From Candidatus Heimdallarchaeota archaeon (GTDB lineage: Archaea > Asgardarchaeota > Heimdallarchaeia > Hodarchaeales > Hodarchaeaceae), in the NCBI GenBank assembly GCA_020353515.1, contig CP070695.1, positions 569,622 to 633,621 of the forward strand: DNA of 64,000 nt, read 5' to 3'. Within the stretch, counting starts at the first letter, position 1. Each line of letters begins with the position of its first letter. The notes under the pieces are model-generated. The model worked only from the letters and a program-made list of their open reading frames with translations, was not told the origin of the DNA and made no database searches. The translations under genes were made by a program, and so were the position numbers. This document shows, in pieces, positions 1 to 9,294 of this stretch.

Positions 1-73
1 CAACGGTGACCAGTGCAAAGGTTTCTCCTTGCTGAATCTGCTTATCGATGTTTTTAACAAATTCACTTTGCAT
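1..73 (-). CDS. XdhC/CoxI-family molybdenum-enzyme maturation protein (partial, N-terminus only)
   Basis: Only the first 24 codons are in the window, reading leftward from an ATG at 71-73; the gene leaves the left edge. The start contains QQGETFALVTV, which resembles the opening strand of XdhC/CoxI proteins (a helix, then ALATVV). Family members load the sulfurated molybdenum cofactor into hydroxylases of the xanthine dehydrogenase type. The start lies one base past the stop of the [2Fe-2S] subunit, so the three genes look like one leftward operon. The identification rests on very few residues plus context. Confidence 0.5.
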   Translation of the reverse strand, partial: MQSEFVKNIDKQIQQGETFALVTV

Positions 74-74
74 T

Positions 75-536
75 CTAATCACTTAGCTTTTGATGAGTGT
101 CCTTGATCGCATCAAAGATCTTCTGATACCCAGTACAACGACAAATTACTCCACTCAATCCCTCACGAAGCTCTTGTTCAGTCAGATGAGGTTTTTCTCT
201 TAGTAGTACTGTACTCGCTAAAATCATTCCAGGGGTACACGCTCCACATTGTGTTGCTCCATGTATAACAAACGAGTCTTGGAGTGATAAAACGAGTGAA
301 TCTGTAGATTCTATCGTTTCTACTTCACTATGCTGTGGAAGTTGAACCATTAAGATCAGACAGGAATTTACAACCTTTCCGTTGAGAATAACACTACAAG
401 CACCACATTCACCCTGGTCACACCCTTTTTTTGTCCCCTTCATCCCCAAATCATCACGTAAGAAGTCTAGAAGTCGTCTATCAGGAGAGGTTTCCTCTTT
501 GTAGAGCATACCATTTACAATAATTTCGATTTTCAT
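75..536 (-). CDS. Molybdenum hydroxylase small subunit, two [2Fe-2S] clusters (CoxS/XdhC-type)
   Basis: This 153-residue protein is the electron-transfer subunit of a xanthine dehydrogenase/aldehyde oxidase-family enzyme. The plant-type ferredoxin cluster is bound by C39, C44, C47 and C59 (GCDQGECGACSV, then NSC). The second, helical cluster domain has C97, C100, C132 and C134 (QCGACTPG and CRCTGY). The length is normal for the family (about 150-160). It overlaps the downstream end of the large-subunit ORF by 4 bp, which indicates translational coupling. The usual FAD-binding medium subunit is not next to it and may lie beyond the left edge. Substrate cannot be read from this subunit. Confidence 0.93.
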   Translation of the reverse strand: MKIEIIVNGMLYKEETSPDRRLLDFLRDDLGMKGTKKGCDQGECGACSVILNGKVVNSCLILMVQLPQHSEVETIESTDSLVLSLQDSFVIHGATQCGACTPGMILASTVLLREKPHLTEQELREGLSGVICRCTGYQKIFDAIKDTHQKLSD

Positions 537-2845
537 TTTAGCTCCTCCTGAATCTTACTCTGAATAGCTTGCCAAACTCGTTCTGGGGTGGCAGGAATTT
601 CGGATATTCTCACACCAATTGCATTGAATATTGCATTTGTTATTGCAGGCGCTATCCCCATCAGCGGTTGCTCTCCGATACCCTTCGCTCCATAAGGCCC
701 TTCTTGAAAAGGTTCTTCTATAATTATCGAGTGAATTTTGGGAGTATCTTTTGTAGTTGGAACAAGAAATGTTCCTAAGTTATTTGATTGTACCTCTCCC
801 TCAGGAGTAAAGATTATCTCTTCAAATCGTCCATAACCCATTCCTTGTAACGATCCACCTTCTATCTGACCTTCAAGGGTTTGCGGGTTGATAGCTCTTC
901 CTACATCATGAGCTGCCCAGATATTTTTGGCATGAACAGTTCCGGTTTGTACATCAACCTCGACTTCAGCAATGTTTGTGCACCATGCATAAGTAACATA
1001 CGGATTTCCTTGACCTTTTTTATTATTGAAGTCAGTTGGTGGCGCTACATCCCACCCTGCGAATGCAACTTGTCCTCGTTCTTGATACATTATTTTAATG
1101 GAATCTTCTACCACCATTTTCTTATCTGTGGAGAGAGAAACAATGTGATTTCCTTTAATTTGGAGATCTGAGGGAATAGTTTCCATGTGAGGAGAAATAA
1201 TCTCAAACATCAGTACCCGAATCTGTTCACAAGCATGTTGTAAGGCACGCCCTGAAAAGGTTGTTGATCGAGAAGCAACAGTAGGACCAGAATCAGGCAC
1301 ACGACTAGTATCTACAGGAGCCATTCGAATCTTCGAATATTCAACACCTAATTCTTCTGCAACTATCTGAGATAAAACCGTTATCATTCCTTGACCAATC
1401 TCAGTAGTCCCAACTGCAAAGAGGACACTACCATCAGGTTCAAGTTGGACATATGAGCCAGTTCGTGACAAAGCCTTCCCCGCGGAGCCCAAACCAACTC
1501 CATAGAATATTGTGGAAATCCCAATCCCTTCCCAGAGATATTTTCCTTTCTTAGATTCCTCTATTACCTGTTTAAATTCAGGAGCGGGTTTCCATTTCTT
1601 ACTCCAATTACTCTTTTCTTTGGCTTGTCTATAAGTTTGTAGCATTCCCACAGAATGCTCTATCTTTTGTCCAAATGAGAGGGTGTCACCACGTTGAATC
1701 AGGTTTCTCTCCCGAAACAATGATGGATCAATACCTAATTGAGCTGCTGCCCTATCCATCTGTTCCTCACAGGCGAATAGTACTTGAGGTGACCCGAATC
1801 CCCGGAAAGCACCAAATGGAACCAGATTAGTGGCAATACCGTACGACTGAACATCAACATTCTTACACCGGTAAGGGCCTACTGCATGAAGACAACCACG
1901 GTAAAGCACTGCAGGTGTAAGGGTTGCATAAGCCCCACAGTTCATTAGATGTTCTACTTGAACTGCTTTTAATAATCCATCTTTAGTCACACCAGTTTTC
2001 ACGCGAATAATGGCAGGATGACGTTTACTAGTATTTTCAATGTCTTCCTCTCTCGTAAGAAGGTACTTAACAGGTTTTTTCGTTAAGTAAGCTCCCAGAG
2101 CAGCTAAGCTTGCAAGTTGATTTGGTTGATCTTCTTTTCCACCAAATGCTCCCCCAGTGGTCGTTTGGACAATTGTGACTTTTGACCAGGGATATCCAAG
2201 TATGTCAGATACAGCTCGTTGAACATAGAATGGACACTGCATCGATCCATATACAGTAATCTCATCATGACCTAAGGGAACAGCAATACATCCTTGGGGT
2301 TCAATATATGCGTGTTCTTGCGCAGGTGTTCGATATTCTCCTTCAACAATGATATCTGATTCCTGAAACCCTTTATTCACGTCTCCCCGTTTTTGTTGCC
2401 AATAAGATATGATATTATTGTCTCCAAATATATGAATATTTGAATGGTCTTTTGCTTCATCAGGATCAAATACTGCAGGTAGCTTTTCATATTCCACATG
2501 AACAGCTGAAACAGCTGCGTTAGCATCTCTAAGATTTTTGGCAACAACGATTGCTACTGGTTCTCCCACATGTCGAACAACCTTTTCAGCAAGAAGAGGC
2601 CAATCATCAAGAATGACATGGACAATATTCTTTCCAGGAATATCTTTGGCTGTTCCAATTGTAGCTCCTAACTGTTTTACTCTTTCATAATCAATTTCAA
2701 TCTTCTTGATTCGAGCATGAGCATGTGGACTACGAACGACTGCAAGGAATTGTTCATCAGAAAAACTTAAGTCATAAATGTATTGTGCCTCCCCCTTAAC
2801 CTTGAAACGAGCATCCTTACGTGGAAGTGGTTTTCCTACTACCAA
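533..2845 (-). CDS. Molybdenum hydroxylase large subunit, molybdopterin-binding (xanthine dehydrogenase/aldehyde oxidase family)
   Basis: This 770-residue protein is the catalytic subunit that binds the molybdopterin cofactor. It begins with the aldehyde oxidase a/b hammerhead domain (roughly 10-120) and continues with the two cofactor-binding domains. Visible signatures are GGAFGGKED near residue 230, GAFRGFGSPQ near 345 and the catalytic glutamate in GIGEQPLMG at about E725. The active-site loop is of the AFRGFG type, not the AYRCSFR type of aerobic CO dehydrogenase, so it is a hydroxylase of an aromatic, purine or aldehyde substrate and not a form I CO dehydrogenase. It is the first gene of the leftward operon; the 230 bp to the right are the divergent promoter region shared with the dehydrogenase at 3076. 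Confidence 0.93.
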   Translation of the reverse strand: MVVGKPLPRKDARFKVKGEAQYIYDLSFSDEQFLAVVRSPHAHARIKKIEIDYERVKQLGATIGTAKDIPGKNIVHVILDDWPLLAEKVVRHVGEPVAIVVAKNLRDANAAVSAVHVEYEKLPAVFDPDEAKDHSNIHIFGDNNIISYWQQKRGDVNKGFQESDIIVEGEYRTPAQEHAYIEPQGCIAVPLGHDEITVYGSMQCPFYVQRAVSDILGYPWSKVTIVQTTTGGAFGGKEDQPNQLASLAALGAYLTKKPVKYLLTREEDIENTSKRHPAIIRVKTGVTKDGLLKAVQVEHLMNCGAYATLTPAVLYRGCLHAVGPYRCKNVDVQSYGIATNLVPFGAFRGFGSPQVLFACEEQMDRAAAQLGIDPSLFRERNLIQRGDTLSFGQKIEHSVGMLQTYRQAKEKSNWSKKWKPAPEFKQVIEESKKGKYLWEGIGISTIFYGVGLGSAGKALSRTGSYVQLEPDGSVLFAVGTTEIGQGMITVLSQIVAEELGVEYSKIRMAPVDTSRVPDSGPTVASRSTTFSGRALQHACEQIRVLMFEIISPHMETIPSDLQIKGNHIVSLSTDKKMVVEDSIKIMYQERGQVAFAGWDVAPPTDFNNKKGQGNPYVTYAWCTNIAEVEVDVQTGTVHAKNIWAAHDVGRAINPQTLEGQIEGGSLQGMGYGRFEEIIFTPEGEVQSNNLGTFLVPTTKDTPKIHSIIIEEPFQEGPYGAKGIGEQPLMGIAPAITNAIFNAIGVRISEIPATPERVWQAIQSKIQEELK

Positions 2846-3075
2846 TTTACTGACTCCGTTTTAAAAATTATCTACAAAAACTGTGTGAATCACTTTTTTT
2901 GGACTATTTTTTGCATCCTTTTGTGTTAAGAAAAATTTATTCTAAGAAATTTTTATCTAGATAGGATAAACTTGTGGATTCTCAAGCTATTTTAACTCTT
3001 TTAATCAACTCTCTTTTGCCATGATTATTTGCAAAAAAGGAGAAAAAGGATCTAAGAAATCTGGAGATATTTATA

Positions 3076-3915
3076 ATGCGTATGAAAGATGAAACAGCAA
3101 TCGTAACTGGCTCAACAAGTGGTATTGGAAAAAAAATAGCAGAGTTATTCCTAAAAGAAGGATGTAGAGTAACAATATGCTCCAGAAATGAATCAAATGT
3201 AAACAAAACCGTATCAGAATTTCAAGAAGCATTTGGTAACTCAGTAGTGGGTCAAGTGTGTGATGTTTCTGATGTAACATCGATGAAGCAAGTAGTGGAA
3301 AAAACTATTGATTCTTTCGGCTCCATTCGAATTCTTGTAGCAAATGCTGGGGTAAGTCTAACTTATGGGCCATTTGAAAATATGATTCACCGTCCTGAAG
3401 AAATAATTTCTGATACTCAAAAAATGCTTGCAACTAATCTAATCGGGGTAATAAACTCAATATCTATAATACTGCCACATATGATTAATCAGGGATATGG
3501 GAGAATTATAGTAGTAGGAGGTGGACATGGAGATCGACCTGGACCTCATATGACTCTTTATTCCGCCTCAAAGGGTGGTGTATTTGCATTTTCCAGGTGT
3601 CTAGCCACAGAATTCAAAGAGAGAGAAGATGATATTAAAATCAATATTTTTCAACCGGGGATGATTGAAACGAATTTAGCCAAAAATGTTAAAGTTGTAA
3701 AAGGGTGGAAAACCGAAGAACTCTTCCAACGTGATAGTTCCTTAGCACTAAAATTTATTGGTACAAATATAGAGGAAAGCTGTCGGAATGTTATCCCCTA
3801 TGCAATACCTACATGTAAAACTAATGGAAAGGTGTTCAGGGGATTCTCCATACTAAGGATGATACGTGGAGGTAGAAAGTATCGGAAAGCTTCAAAAGAA
3901 TATGAAAAACTCTAG
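3076..3915 (+). CDS. Short-chain dehydrogenase/reductase (SDR), atypical catalytic serine position
   Basis: This 279-residue NAD(P)-dependent oxidoreductase has a Rossmann fold. The cofactor loop TGSTSGIG is at 11-18, the NAG motif at about 90-92, and the catalytic Tyr and Lys are in YSASK (Y162, K166). The residue where SDRs carry the catalytic serine, about 13 positions before the tyrosine, falls in a VVGGGHG stretch, so glycine seems to replace it. Two in-frame ATGs lie at 3076 and 3082; the first is used here. It is transcribed alone, divergent from the molybdenum hydroxylase genes. The substrate is unknown. Confidence 0.88.
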   Translation: MRMKDETAIVTGSTSGIGKKIAELFLKEGCRVTICSRNESNVNKTVSEFQEAFGNSVVGQVCDVSDVTSMKQVVEKTIDSFGSIRILVANAGVSLTYGPFENMIHRPEEIISDTQKMLATNLIGVINSISIILPHMINQGYGRIIVVGGGHGDRPGPHMTLYSASKGGVFAFSRCLATEFKEREDDIKINIFQPGMIETNLAKNVKVVKGWKTEELFQRDSSLALKFIGTNIEESCRNVIPYAIPTCKTNGKVFRGFSILRMIRGGRKYRKASKEYEKL

Positions 3916-3965
3916 AGGAAGCATTTTCTGATTGGACTAAAAATTGCCTTCCAAAATATAAATTT

Positions 3966-4768
3966 TCAAATATCTGCTGATTTATCTATTAATTCTCTTG
4001 GAATTTGCTTGATGTATGCCACAAGGGAGGACATTCCGAAGTCTTGAACTTCTTTCTCGGTGTGCAAAGATATAACTGATGAATAAACGTTTAAGGCTCT
4101 GTTTAATTGGGCATGAGAAATTAATACAGCTTCAGGGTACCGAACAGTTATGTAAACCATGAGGATTAAGTTAAAGAATAATTTTAACCGAAAAAGATCC
4201 CAGAATTGAAATATAACGGGAGGCCATGGGGAAAACCATGCACCAATTAATATTATTGGGTTAATTATCCATAGACATCCCACTACAATCCACAATCTTT
4301 TAGCGAGAACAATTCTTTGATCCATAATAAGAGGTTTTATAGTTGAATAGATGTAGATAAAAACAGCCATCACAAGTAACGTGTTATAAATGCCAAGTTG
4401 GAAGAGGAAATATCTCATACTTGGATCAGGGAGAAGAACACCTAATCCAACTATTAGGACCAAACAAAAGTCAATTAGGATCACTATACCAAGGATTTTT
4501 TTCCCATTTTAATCTTAAGCAATGTAGTAAAAGGGCAAAGATAGTCACCTGCTCGCAAAGTGCATAATGAATATCCAGTACAACATTGGTTATATCAAGT
4601 AATCAAAGATGATAATTTACAATGAAGCTCATGAAAAAGAAAAAAACCCAGCAAACAATACGTAATCAAAAATCCTTGCTTTGTAATAATATTTGATGAG
4701 AAAATAGATTGGTATAAACAAACCAAAAATTACAAAAAAAAAGCCCAATCAATAATATTTGGATCCAT
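3966..4768 (-). pseudogene. Frameshifted multi-spanning membrane protein
   Basis: The only long open part is 3966-4484 (172 codons from a GTG), but coding sequence continues upstream in other frames. Reading leftward from an ATG at 4768 (MDPNIIDWAFF), the frame changes at the A9 run 4734-4742, near the A7 run 4640-4646, near 4595-4605 and at the T7 run 4496-4502. Each change is a single base. Correcting them gives one continuous hydrophobic protein of about 267 residues, including the segments FGLFIPIYFLIKYYYKA, NVVLDIHYALCEQVTIF and HCLRLKWEK, with about six to seven membrane helices and a hydrophilic C-terminus. Family not recognised. Three of the four slips are at homopolymers, so base-calling error is as likely as real decay. 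Confidence 0.75.
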
Positions 4769-4902
4769 TTACTCAAAACCTCAGTATTTGTTGTAATAAT
4801 TCAAACTCTTATTTTCTAGGGATCTTCTTTTTTTAAAGATTCAGATTTTGCAGAACACAGTATGATGATCAGTTATTGATTCCAAGTATCCTTATGTAGA
4901 AG

Positions 4903-5517
4903 CTAAATCCATCGAACAAACGCCAGACCTCTTCCAACAGGTAATATGACACTTGAAACTTTAGAATCACCTTTAATTTGTATGATGAATTCTTGCATGT
5001 CATCTGCGTGACTAATCACATTATCTGCTATTAATACAGTTCCACGTGACAAGCGATTGACAAGAAGGTTAAAGAAATAAAGGTAATCTTCTTTTTCACA
5101 GTCCAAGAAAACGTAATTGAACTTTTCTTGAGATTTTTTCAGATAATCCTTTGCATCTCCATGAATTAACTCAATGAATTGACTGACTTCTATGGATGTT
5201 ATATTCTTTGATGCGAATTGAAACTTTTTTGGATCATGATCTAGTGAAATTAATCTCCCATGGTCATTTTTTACTAATGCCATCCCTTGCCAGATTGTAG
5301 AATATCCCCCCGATGTACCAATTTCAAGACCCACAAAATCAGGAAATTGTGAAGAAAAAGTCAGAAGAAATTGGAAGAGAAATTCTCCTGTTTCACGAGG
5401 AATCTGTCTAAGACGTTGTAATCGGTCTAAGCCAACCTCACGTTCTTTTCTATCTTTTTCCTCTAGTTGAAGTAATACTTTTTGAACTGGTGAGGGTAAT
5501 GAATCGAATGGCTGCAT
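4903..5517 (-). CDS. SAM-dependent O-methyltransferase, YrrM/caffeoyl-CoA type
   Basis: This 204-residue class I methyltransferase has the SAM-binding loop VGLEIGTSGGYSTIW near residues 62-76, the acidic end of strand 2 in LISLDHDP, and the family-typical FLDCEKEDY and VLIADNV segments that follow strands 4 and 5. These match the small cation-dependent O-methyltransferases related to caffeoyl-CoA methyltransferase. The acceptor is unknown. It lies 57 bp downstream of another methyltransferase in a leftward run of four genes starting at 7604. Confidence 0.85.
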   Translation of the reverse strand: MQPFDSLPSPVQKVLLQLEEKDRKEREVGLDRLQRLRQIPRETGEFLFQFLLTFSSQFPDFVGLEIGTSGGYSTIWQGMALVKNDHGRLISLDHDPKKFQFASKNITSIEVSQFIELIHGDAKDYLKKSQEKFNYVFLDCEKEDYLYFFNLLVNRLSRGTVLIADNVISHADDMQEFIIQIKGDSKVSSVILPVGRGLAFVRWI

Positions 5518-5574
5518 TTAATTCACTCATTTCAAATCATATTGGTTTCTTTTGAAACTTTTGGCATCACAATA

Positions 5575-6504
5575 TTATTTGGATAAATACATAAAATAAG
5601 AAACAACCTCGTTATAGGACTGAAATTCAGAGGGAATTGGGAAAGAAGAATCTATTTTCTGCTTCCTAAGTAATCCTTGCCACCAAACTTCAATAGGATA
5701 ACTATATTGCGGTTGGAGGTCTATATTCACAGAATCATCTCTAATCCATTCTTGAATTAAACGAGAAAAACGAGAATGGGAATCATCTTCCAATACATGG
5801 ATAAAAAAGCCAAGGATTTGATGATCTTTAGGATTGAACCGTTGGATAATTTCTTTTGTTGTTTGAAGTCCTGTTATACTTCCTCCATTGAAGGCTAATC
5901 CAAGGCCTCCTAATGAAAATCCAAATGGGGGTTGGGAAACAATAAGATCGAATTGATCTCCCTTAGCTGAATTCCAGTCCCGTCTCTGAAACTCAACTGA
6001 GTCCAAACTATTAAGATCTCGATTTAATTGAGCTAGTCTGATGGCACGAGGATTGATATCCACACCAAGAGCTATCCCTCCTCTTAATCTGGCCATTAAA
6101 GCTAATAATCCAGTTCCAGTGCCTAGATCTAACACATGATCCCCCTTCTTCACAGGTAAAGATCGGGCAAAAGTCCAACTCCCACCAGAAAATTTGGTTG
6201 AAAGCCATACATAGGTTTTAACGCTTTCAAACCTAGGAAAATCACAGAAAAGAAGGAGATTATCACTATAGACTGGTAAAAAATTCCAAATATACCGTTC
6301 ATTAGAGATCTGGACAAGTCCATTCATTACTAGAACTTGGAGAAGATCCTCGTTCAATAGGGTCAGGAGATCAGAATCAAGTTCAGATTGTACTTCTTGA
6401 TTTACAGTTTTTCTTCTAAAGTACTCTTTCAGGATTTCACCTAATCTTGTTAAAGTACTCGTCTCATAAGAAAACCTTGTGACAGGAAGGGACGACTTCA
6501 TCAT
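5575..6504 (-). CDS. Class I SAM-dependent methyltransferase, HemK/RlmG-like with (N/S)QPPF motif
   Basis: A helical N-terminal part (1-115) precedes a Rossmann methyltransferase domain with VLDLGTGTGLLALMA at 124-138, GVDINPRA at 147-154 and VSQPPFGF at about 189-196. The last motif is the equivalent of the NPPY/DPPF site that binds a planar amino or amide group in N-methyltransferases acting on bases or glutamine. The layout (variable N-terminal region, then this catalytic domain) resembles enzymes that modify rRNA, tRNA or release factors, but the target cannot be told. It starts 12 bp after the membrane protein gene at 6517. Confidence 0.8.
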   Translation of the reverse strand: MMKSSLPVTRFSYETSTLTRLGEILKEYFRRKTVNQEVQSELDSDLLTLLNEDLLQVLVMNGLVQISNERYIWNFLPVYSDNLLLFCDFPRFESVKTYVWLSTKFSGGSWTFARSLPVKKGDHVLDLGTGTGLLALMARLRGGIALGVDINPRAIRLAQLNRDLNSLDSVEFQRRDWNSAKGDQFDLIVSQPPFGFSLGGLGLAFNGGSITGLQTTKEIIQRFNPKDHQILGFFIHVLEDDSHSRFSRLIQEWIRDDSVNIDLQPQYSYPIEVWWQGLLRKQKIDSSFPIPSEFQSYNEVVSYFMYLSK

Positions 6505-6516
6505 TCTGTCCTGAAA

Positions 6517-7086
6517 TCAGGGCATAAATGCAAAGAGTAGGGAAAAGAGAAATATAATGAAAAATGTAAAAATAAAGAACGCAATAATGGGAGATTCCTG
6601 TAAAAATTCTCGAGAAAATAATCGAGCAATTTCTTTTCCCAAGCTCAATTGTCTACGTAATGATAATCTATGTCTATCAAAGATTGTGAATCCAAAGATT
6701 TTAATTGTAGGAACCATATGGATTAAACACCAGATGACTATGAATGGAAGGGCAATCAAAGCCAAGATTCCGACTATAAAAAATTTCGGGTTTGTTATCC
6801 CAACCATGAATATAGCAAGACAAATGAAAGCACTGAAGATCATAGCCCAAAACCAAGCCCACGTAGAAAAGTAGATATCTTCAGCAGTGCTCGTATCGGC
6901 TGCTCTGCGCTCAACGGTAGTTTTTATTTCCTCTCTCTTTTTAGTAGTAAATCCCTTGGTTTTTTCTTTTGTTGTGGTTTGAGCAGTCTGAATCTCTTCT
7001 TTCATACCATCAACGAAATCTTTCCCTGTGTCTTTGATCTTATCAAAGATTTTTCGTGACTTCTTCGGTTCTTCATCCTTTGCCAT
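6517..7086 (-). CDS. Membrane protein with charged N-terminal coil, function unknown
   Basis: This 189-residue protein starts with about 65 highly charged, Lys/Glu/Thr-rich residues likely to be helical or disordered. Two closely spaced membrane helices follow (about 73-95 and 98-122), then a basic segment (RHRLSLRRQLSLG) and a last membrane helix (about 165-187). The charge pattern suggests the N-terminus and basic loop are cytoplasmic. I do not recognise a family. It lies between an unknown soluble protein and a methyltransferase in one leftward transcription unit. Confidence 0.7.
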   Translation of the reverse strand: MAKDEEPKKSRKIFDKIKDTGKDFVDGMKEEIQTAQTTTKEKTKGFTTKKREEIKTTVERRAADTSTAEDIYFSTWAWFWAMIFSAFICLAIFMVGITNPKFFIVGILALIALPFIVIWCLIHMVPTIKIFGFTIFDRHRLSLRRQLSLGKEIARLFSREFLQESPIIAFFIFTFFIIFLFSLLFAFMP

Positions 7087-7130
7087 TCTCTTTTCACCTA
7101 GAAATACATACTATTTTCATAACATGACAC

Positions 7131-7604
7131 CTAGAAACGAGTCTTCCGAGAGGAGACTTTGATCTTGACTGCGATGCCTTTCCCTTTTAGTACCTCGTAT
7201 TTAGTTCCACTCCCGTAAACTATTGGGATTTCGGATTTTATTACAGTATCATCCCGGGTAGCATCTTGCTCTCGAAGTTTAATAGGAATCTGTTTAGTTT
7301 TCGCTTTGTCGGACTCATCAAATTCAAGCCAAAGAGTGAAATCTTGTTTTGCTGAGTAGGTCATATTCTCTTTGATATTAATGGTTCCTTGATGGGGAAC
7401 TCGGTAATCATGTTTTAATGTTCCTTTTCCGCCAACCTCGAAATAAAATTCTCCTGTTCTATCTACAGGGCTAGCTTCGTGAACATCTTCTACTCGTATG
7501 GACATTAGGCTGATGATATTTTGAAATCGGTTTGATTTCGATAAATCAGGGGCCTGACCCTTTGCATATGTCTTCTTTCCTTTCACATAAACTCTACGTG
7601 ACAT
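7131..7604 (-). CDS. Hypothetical protein, probably beta-rich
   Basis: This 157-residue protein has a basic N-terminus (MSRRVYVKGKKTYAKG) followed by alternating polar/hydrophobic segments typical of beta strands (RTGEFYFEVGGKGTL, QDFTLWLEFDES, VKIKVSSRKTRF). There is no signal peptide and no membrane helix. The pattern suggests a beta sandwich, but I do not recognise a family. It is the first gene of the leftward unit 7604-4903; the 196 bp to its right separate it from the MFS transporter. Confidence 0.65.
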   Translation of the reverse strand: MSRRVYVKGKKTYAKGQAPDLSKSNRFQNIISLMSIRVEDVHEASPVDRTGEFYFEVGGKGTLKHDYRVPHQGTINIKENMTYSAKQDFTLWLEFDESDKAKTKQIPIKLREQDATRDDTVIKSEIPIVYGSGTKYEVLKGKGIAVKIKVSSRKTRF

Positions 7605-7800
7605 TTTAACACTTCCGCATTCTAATATGGAATTTTTTCATTAAAAACTTTATAGTTTCCACTAAAGAGGAGTGTTTTAAAAAATTGTGTTTTTTTTCCC
7701 CAACTTCTTCATTAAGAACCTTAAAGAATTAGTCACAAGTCCATGAAACTTCTAGTCAAAACTGTGACCACTCTTCCTGCATTCTTCTTCAGAGTATGGA

Positions 7801-9138
7801 TCATTCTGTTACAGGGTGTGGTTCAATAGTAACTGGTAAAATGGAAGGTGTTTCCACAGTTGTGACTGTTTTTTCAACGTAGCGAAATCGTGTAAAGAAC
7901 AATGAATACCCTAAGAATAACATTCCAAAGAGACTTGCAATAACTAGCACTGGGATGATTCCAAACAGCTCTCCAAAAATTCCTGAAAGAATGATGGCTA
8001 TTGGCCCAGATCCTTGGGCAATAGTCAAACGTACTGAATATACACGACCTAATTTTTCAGGAGGAACAATTTTTTGCCAAATTGTTTGAGAAGAGACGTT
8101 AGCAATTGGAAGACCAAAACCATTTAAAAATATTCCAAGAATAAGAAGGGGAAACAAACTTTGGGGGACAAAACTACAGACTATGAATCCAAAATACATA
8201 ATGAAAATACCTAAAGCAACTCCATGAGCATTATTCTCAAATCCCTTCCACGAAGACATGATCATTGATGAACAGATCATTCCTGCTTGTAATGCTGAAA
8301 AAAGAAGAGCTAATTCCTCTGGGCCTCCTAAGTGAATATCCTTGACAAATAATGGTAATAAAACATAGAGGGGTCGCATAAAAAAGTTGGCAGCAGTAAA
8401 AACAGCCAATAAGGCAAGAAGTCCTTGTTGATTCCTGATGAAAGTAAAGCCTTCAGATAACTCAGCCAAGAATGGCGTTTTCTCTTTAATTATTGAAGGA
8501 GCTTTAACTGAAGGAATAGAAATTATAATAGTTGGAACAATTGCAATCATAAACGTAATAGCGTCTAACCACAAGACCTCTTGAAGTATAAAATAATTGA
8601 GTAATAGGGCCCCCACAAGTGGTCCTACCATCAGAATCATACCGTTAAAAAGATAATCAAGTCCATTCATTCGACTTAGTTTATCTTTGGGGATTAGTAA
8701 TGGGATAATTGCTTGGACTGCAGGGCGATGGAACGCCTGGAATACACCTCTAAGAGTTATTATCGCTAAAACAAACCAAATATCTGCTATTCCAAGTATG
8801 AAAGCAAAAATCAAACCCATCGTGGCAATCGCTTGAAAAAAATCTACGGTTGCGATTATTTTTTTCCGGGACCATCTATCGACAAAAACACCTGCTATTG
8901 GCGTTAGGAGCATTGTTGGTCCAAAACCTAGAAAGGTTGACAGAGCCAAGAAGAGTTCACTCCCAGTCTCAACAGTTATCCACCAAACAATAGAAAATTG
9001 TACAACACTTGACCCCAATAAGGAAATTAACTGTCCAATCCAAAAGATAACATATCCTCTGAGATTTCTATTGAATTGAATGTTATTATCGTTCTCTAAT
9101 GAAACTTTGTTATTCTCTGTCAATATTAATTCTTCCAA
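7801..9138 (-). CDS. MFS efflux transporter (EntS/macrolide-exporter type)
   Basis: This 445-residue protein shows 12 hydrophobic segments. The major facilitator motif between helices 2 and 3 is visible as PIAGVFVDRWSRKKI. Overall pattern and the RPAVQAIIPLLIPKDKL segment match the MFS_3 branch, which contains enterobactin exporter EntS and macrolide efflux proteins, so it probably exports a small molecule with protons. It is divergent from a winged-helix regulator at 9344, with two palindromes between them, the classic arrangement of a locally controlled exporter. The exported compound is unknown. Confidence 0.9.
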   Translation of the reverse strand: MEELILTENNKVSLENDNNIQFNRNLRGYVIFWIGQLISLLGSSVVQFSIVWWITVETGSELFLALSTFLGFGPTMLLTPIAGVFVDRWSRKKIIATVDFFQAIATMGLIFAFILGIADIWFVLAIITLRGVFQAFHRPAVQAIIPLLIPKDKLSRMNGLDYLFNGMILMVGPLVGALLLNYFILQEVLWLDAITFMIAIVPTIIISIPSVKAPSIIKEKTPFLAELSEGFTFIRNQQGLLALLAVFTAANFFMRPLYVLLPLFVKDIHLGGPEELALLFSALQAGMICSSMIMSSWKGFENNAHGVALGIFIMYFGFIVCSFVPQSLFPLLILGIFLNGFGLPIANVSSQTIWQKIVPPEKLGRVYSVRLTIAQGSGPIAIILSGIFGELFGIIPVLVIASLFGMLFLGYSLFFTRFRYVEKTVTTVETPSILPVTIEPHPVTE

Positions 9139-9256
9139 AAACGATTTAGCTTAATACTGAATCGTTAACTTAAAAAGCTTCTTGATATGGTAATGAATCC
9201 ATAAAAATAACAAAATTAAATGCTTCAAACAATATAGATTCGAAAAAATTAACATC

Positions 9257-9270
9257 TATAGCTAGCTATA
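9257..9270. promoter_or_regulatory. Perfect 14-bp palindrome overlapping a TATA-like element
   Basis: The sequence TATAGCTAGCTATA is fully self-complementary and runs directly into AATTATC, so TATAAATT at 9267-9274 is a plausible archaeal TATA box for the rightward regulator gene at 9344. A bound protein here would block TATA-binding protein. It lies in the 205-bp divergent region between the MFS gene and the regulator. Confidence 0.5.
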
Positions 9271-9294
9271 AATTATCACAACCTTTATTAATTA

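Noticed and set aside
533..2845. Form I CO dehydrogenase large subunit
   Set aside because: The active-site loop is GAFRGFG, not the AYRCSFR-type loop of CO dehydrogenases.
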